DNA of 25,621 nucleotides from CAYLLT01 sp964591605 (GTDB taxonomy: Bacteria > Planctomycetota > Phycisphaerae > UBA1845 > PWPN01), in NCBI GenBank assembly GCA_964591605.1, contig CAZQEN010000069.1, positions 1-25,621 on the forward strand. The letters are read 5' to 3'. The notes under the pieces are model-generated. The model was not told where the DNA came from. It ran no database searches and worked only from the letters and a program-made list of their open reading frames with translations. This document shows positions 23,295 through 25,621 of this stretch, piece after piece. The position numbers and the translations under genes are program-made. How positions within the stretch are numbered: position 1 is the first letter of the stretch; the number at the start of each line of letters is the position of its first letter.

Positions 23295-23594
23295 ATGCAC
23301 TGGTTCTGGCGAGCGGCGATTGCGGTCGGGGCAGGCTTACTCTGTTACGGACTGTGCTGGCTCATGATGTGGTGGAGTTGGACGCTTCCTCAGTACTTGC
23401 GCCCCTTGCAGGCGATGATTGCGGTCGACAGCATGGTGAGTCTCGTCGTTATCCCCGTTGTCATCTACGCAGGTCTGACTCGCAGGTACTATCGATCCCA
23501 TCCACATTTCGACGAAACCCGCTGCCGCAGGTGCGGCTACATCCTGCGCGGTATCAGCGAACCCCGGTGCCCGGAATGCGGGGAGAGGATATGA
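23295..23594 (+). CDS. Small membrane protein with C-terminal CPECG zinc ribbon
   Basis: 99 residues. Two membrane segments (about 5-30 and 43-61) are followed by a basic turn and a zinc ribbon with Cys77, Cys80, Cys92 and Cys95 (CRRCGYILRG ... CPECGERI). Function unknown. It is the first of three genes with the same ribbon. Its stop overlaps the start of the next gene as ATGA, and the codons for the terminal CGERI supply GGGGAGAGG as the next ribosome binding site. The upstream promoter would make a leaderless message. Confidence 0.82.
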   Translation: MHWFWRAAIAVGAGLLCYGLCWLMMWWSWTLPQYLRPLQAMIAVDSMVSLVVIPVVIYAGLTRRYYRSHPHFDETRCRRCGYILRGISEPRCPECGERI

Positions 23595-24166
23595 CCAACA
23601 GGCTTTTCGCACTTCGTGTGCTCGCGTGGCTTACGGGCCTATACGCCTTGACCGGCGTGATTTGCTGCGGGCTGTGGTGGGTACCGCATGCACAGATGGG
23701 CTCGTACCTGCGACCGCAGTGGGACCAGATCGCGTGGCTGACACGGGCTGCACTGTTTGCGACAGAGTATTATCTCTGGCTACCTGCCGGCGTCGGGGTC
23801 AGCATGCTTGCCGTGTTAGCCTTCAGCCTGGAAGCTGCCGGATCTCGTGCATCCCGACTGCTCCTGTTTTATGGGGTGGCGATTACTGTTCTCTCTGCAC
23901 TGGTGCTGGTGTGTGCGGTTTACCTCTCTCACATCGGCAGCGTCAGAGTAAATGCTTACACCGCCGTCTTCTACTCCGAGACCGAAATTCTTGACTGGGC
24001 TCCGGCAGCATTTACCCTTTTGCTACCACTTATGGCTAGACTTGGACTGGCGTTGATGCACCCGCGGCGCGCCGGTGTCCAGGGCGGGCCAACCTGTCAG
24101 TTTTGCGGCTACAACCTCACGGGCAACGTCTCCGGCGTGTGCCCGGAATGCGGGGAGAGAATATGA
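23591..24166 (+). CDS. Four-helix membrane protein with C-terminal CPECG zinc ribbon
   Basis: 191 residues. Four likely membrane segments (about 8-30, 62-80, 89-112, 137-157) are followed by a ribbon with Cys169, Cys172, Cys184 and Cys187 (CQFCGYNLTG ... CPECGERI). It starts at the ATGA overlap with the preceding gene and ends in another ATGA overlap with the next. The terminal CPECGERI again encodes the GGGGAGAG used by the following gene. Function unknown; the family position suggests a membrane sensor or assembly protein, but this is only inference. Confidence 0.82.
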   Translation: MTNRLFALRVLAWLTGLYALTGVICCGLWWVPHAQMGSYLRPQWDQIAWLTRAALFATEYYLWLPAGVGVSMLAVLAFSLEAAGSRASRLLLFYGVAITVLSALVLVCAVYLSHIGSVRVNAYTAVFYSETEILDWAPAAFTLLLPLMARLGLALMHPRRAGVQGGPTCQFCGYNLTGNVSGVCPECGERI

Positions 24167-24594
24167 GAGATACGACGGGACTGCTCATACTCCTGGCCAT
24201 CGGCTTTGCGCCGTTTGCGGTCCTCGCGATTCTGGGGGTATACGTGCAATCTTGGCGCAGAAGGTGTCCACGTTGTCGGCAACGTGGACTTCGGTGGAAG
24301 TCCTCCATCTACGTTCGCCATGTAGAGCGCGGAAATCGCTGGAGATTCAGCGCGTTAGATTATGATTGCCTGCAGTGTGGTTCACGTCTGCGGTTGTTCA
24401 TCGGGTGTCTGGGAATGCCGCTCAAGTGGGAGATTGCGACGGGCGACAAGTGGACCGATATGGTGCTGCTAAAGTTATGCGAGCGTTGTTCATACGATCT
24501 CACCGGCAACGTCTCCGGCGTCTGCCCAGAGTGCGGGACGCCTATCAGGAGGTATGTGCCACCCTTCCCAGACCCAGGGCCTGAACCATGGTAG
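24163..24594 (+). CDS. Membrane protein with two zinc ribbons
   Basis: 143 residues. One membrane segment (about 6-28) is followed by a first ribbon-like set of cysteines (Cys35, Cys38 and Cys69, Cys72: CPRC ... CLQC) and a second, family-type ribbon (Cys106, Cys109, Cys121, Cys124: CERCSYDLTG ... CPECG). The tail is Pro-rich. A 39-base stretch of its second ribbon (24499-24537) is identical at 35 positions to the ribbon of the preceding gene (24116-24154), pointing to recent duplication or gene conversion. It is the last gene of the trio; a hairpin begins right after its stop codon. Function unknown. Confidence 0.8.
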   Translation: MRDTTGLLILLAIGFAPFAVLAILGVYVQSWRRRCPRCRQRGLRWKSSIYVRHVERGNRWRFSALDYDCLQCGSRLRLFIGCLGMPLKWEIATGDKWTDMVLLKLCERCSYDLTGNVSGVCPECGTPIRRYVPPFPDPGPEPW

Positions 24595-24613
24595 CCGTGG
24601 GCAACGCCCACGG
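24595..24613. repeat. Hairpin directly after the zinc-ribbon operon
   Basis: CCGTGGGC-AAC-GCCCACGG begins at the base after the TAG stop at 24592-24594. No T-tract follows. It may end or stabilise the operon transcript. A smaller stem, GCCCT-GAG-AGGGC, lies at about 24640. Confidence 0.6.
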
Positions 24614-24714
24614 AATGGTGGCGCCGGATGCATTTGCCCTGAGAGGGCATCCCCAAGAGACCTGATGCGATCACACGTCAGCAGTAAGATACGCACAATC
24701 GGCGATCCCGATGG

Positions 24715-24920
24715 GTAGGTCCCGCCTGCCGGGCGGGACCTCGGGTGGGTGTGATGGGCGATGCTCAGAAACCTTGTCCCGCAAGCTTGACGCGAAAAGG
24801 TCCTGTCCGGCAGACAGGACCTACTGTGGTAGGTCCGTTCTGCCGGAAGGGACCTTGGGTGGGGGAAAATCGACGGTGAAAGGAGGTCCTGTCCGGCAGA
24901 CAGGACCTACTTGGGCGGGA
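24715..24920. repeat. REP-like palindrome cluster, left side of the transposase
   Basis: Two palindrome types alternate. Type A, GTAGGTCCCGCC-TGCC-GGGCGGGACC followed by TCGGGTGGG, is at 24715-24747 and in diverged form at 24829-24863. Type B, AGGTCCTGTC-CGGCA-GACAGGACCTAC, is at 24798-24824 and 24884-24910. The order is A-B-A-B up to the transposase start. ACGCGAA precedes the first B copy, as it does on the right side. Confidence 0.85.
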
Positions 24921-24936
24921 AATGCGGGAGCCGCAT

Positions 24937-25560
24937 ATGACGCGACAACCCCAGACCATCGCATTCTGGTGGGGGCGGCTGCCTCATTGGGAAGTCGGTG
25001 GCGGCCGTTACTTCATCACGATTCATCTCGCGGGGGCCATTCCGATCGAGGGGCAGCGCCGTCTTCGTGCGCTCACAGAGACCTTCAAACGTGCAGAAGG
25101 CCGCGACGATCCCCGACACCTGCAGTTGCAGCGGCTGATCTTCCGGGAGATGGAGGAGTGGCTCGATCGTGCCGTCCCCAACGCCCATCTCCAGCGATCG
25201 GACATCGCGGCGATGGTGGTCGAGGCCATTGAGCATCGACACAATTGCGAGAAGTGGTCGATGTTCGAGTACGTGATCATGCCGACGCATTTACATCTGT
25301 TCTGCGAGCTGGGAGCATACGGCCTGAAGGAAACGATGGAAGACTTCAAACGCTGGACCGGCCATGGCGCCGCGAAGCTGCTGGGTGTCCCCTGCGATCG
25401 GTTCTGGCAGCGCGAGTGGTTTGACCACTGGTCGCGATCGCCCGAGGAGGACGAGAGAATCATGGACTACATTCGCAATAACCCGGTGAAGGCACGACTG
25501 GTCAGCGATCACAGACAATGGCCTTACGGTTCCTGGAACAAGGGCATTGTTCGTCAGTAG
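24937..25560 (+). CDS. REP-associated tyrosine transposase (RAYT, IS200-like)
   Basis: A 207-residue single-strand nuclease of the IS200/Y1 superfamily. The metal-binding pair is His118 and His120 in MPTHLHLF, and the catalytic Tyr178 with Asn182 is in YIRNNPVKARL, the family's counterpart of the IS200 YIENQ motif. FWQREWFDHWSRS (156-168) is also typical. All key residues are present, so the enzyme looks intact. RAYTs are single-copy genes thought to recognise and spread REP palindromes rather than to move as ordinary insertion sequences. Palindromes of two types flank it on both sides, and its TAG stop lies inside the right one. The start at 24937 has GGGAG 6 bases upstream; 24922 is an in-frame alternative. 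Confidence 0.9.
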   Translation: MTRQPQTIAFWWGRLPHWEVGGGRYFITIHLAGAIPIEGQRRLRALTETFKRAEGRDDPRHLQLQRLIFREMEEWLDRAVPNAHLQRSDIAAMVVEAIEHRHNCEKWSMFEYVIMPTHLHLFCELGAYGLKETMEDFKRWTGHGAAKLLGVPCDRFWQREWFDHWSRSPEEDERIMDYIRNNPVKARLVSDHRQWPYGSWNKGIVRQ

Positions 25561-25621
25561 GTCCCGCCTGCCGGGCGGGACCTTGGCGGGCAGGATAGGG
25601 TCGATACGCGAAGAGGTCCTG
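25557..25621. repeat. REP-like palindrome cluster, right side of the transposase, cut by window end
   Basis: A type A palindrome (25557-25590) begins within the transposase stop codon and is followed by a spacer and ACGCGAAGAGGTCCTG, the start of a type B copy that runs off the window. The A-spacer-B order and orientation match the left side. Confidence 0.8.

Noticed and set aside
24715..24920. CRISPR-like array
   Set aside because: The repeats are palindromes of two alternating types with irregular spacing beside a RAYT, and no cas gene is present.
24922..24936. Upstream ATG as the start of the transposase
   Set aside because: GGGAG is well placed for the ATG at 24937, and the family N-terminus fits better from there; kept only as an alternative.

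Overview
The window is GC-rich chromosomal DNA, most likely from a member of the Planctomycetota (probably Phycisphaerae-like). This is inferred from gene content: secreted proteins with dockerin-type tails, a DUF1080-family protein, several Tat-signal proteins, prepilin/DUF1559-like proteins, small membrane proteins with a C-x2-C-x-Y-x-L-x-G...CPECG zinc ribbon, and many intergenic palindromic repeats. No rRNA, tRNA or CRISPR array was recognised.

Layout: (1) 1-682, minus: 5' part of a lipoprotein-type protein-L-isoaspartate methyltransferase, cut by the window edge. (2) 979-6538, minus: four closely spaced genes for exported proteins, read in the order trypsin-like serine protease, repetitive fibre-like protein, metzincin-type zinc protease, dockerin-like protein; gaps are 53, 24 and 53 bases, so probably one operon. 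(3) 7015-9636, minus: a secreted glycoside-hydrolase-like protein with dockerin, then a DUF1080 protein, each with its own apparent -10 box. (4) 9958-12938, plus: two Tat-signal proteins, a DegT-type PLP aminotransferase homologue and a sugar-isomerase-like protein. (5) 13291-15227, plus: a prepilin-like membrane protein and a zinc-ribbon membrane protein. (6) 15868-20335, minus: a small conserved protein preceded by a likely structured RNA with its own promoter and terminator, then thioredoxin reductase (trxB), citrate synthase (gltA) and a zinc-dependent phospholipase C-like protein. (7) 20686-23261, plus: a type IV prepilin-like protein and a Tat-signal glycoside-hydrolase-like protein. (8) 23295-24594, plus: three zinc-ribbon membrane proteins joined by ATGA overlaps. 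(9) 24715-25621: a REP-associated tyrosine transposase (RAYT) between two copies of a REP-like palindrome pair.

The window mixes housekeeping genes (pcm, trxB, gltA) with exported carbohydrate- and protein-processing functions typical of a polymer-degrading planctomycete. Almost every longer gap holds short palindromic repeats. The most interesting items are the RAYT with its palindromes and a distant related copy, the zinc-ribbon trio whose protein tails also encode the next ribosome binding site, the candidate structured RNA upstream of the 15868-16236 gene, a shared C-terminal stub in two otherwise unrelated secreted proteases, and a hairpin repeat whose two copies differ by a compensatory base change. 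All functions are inferred by reading the sequence; no searches were run.
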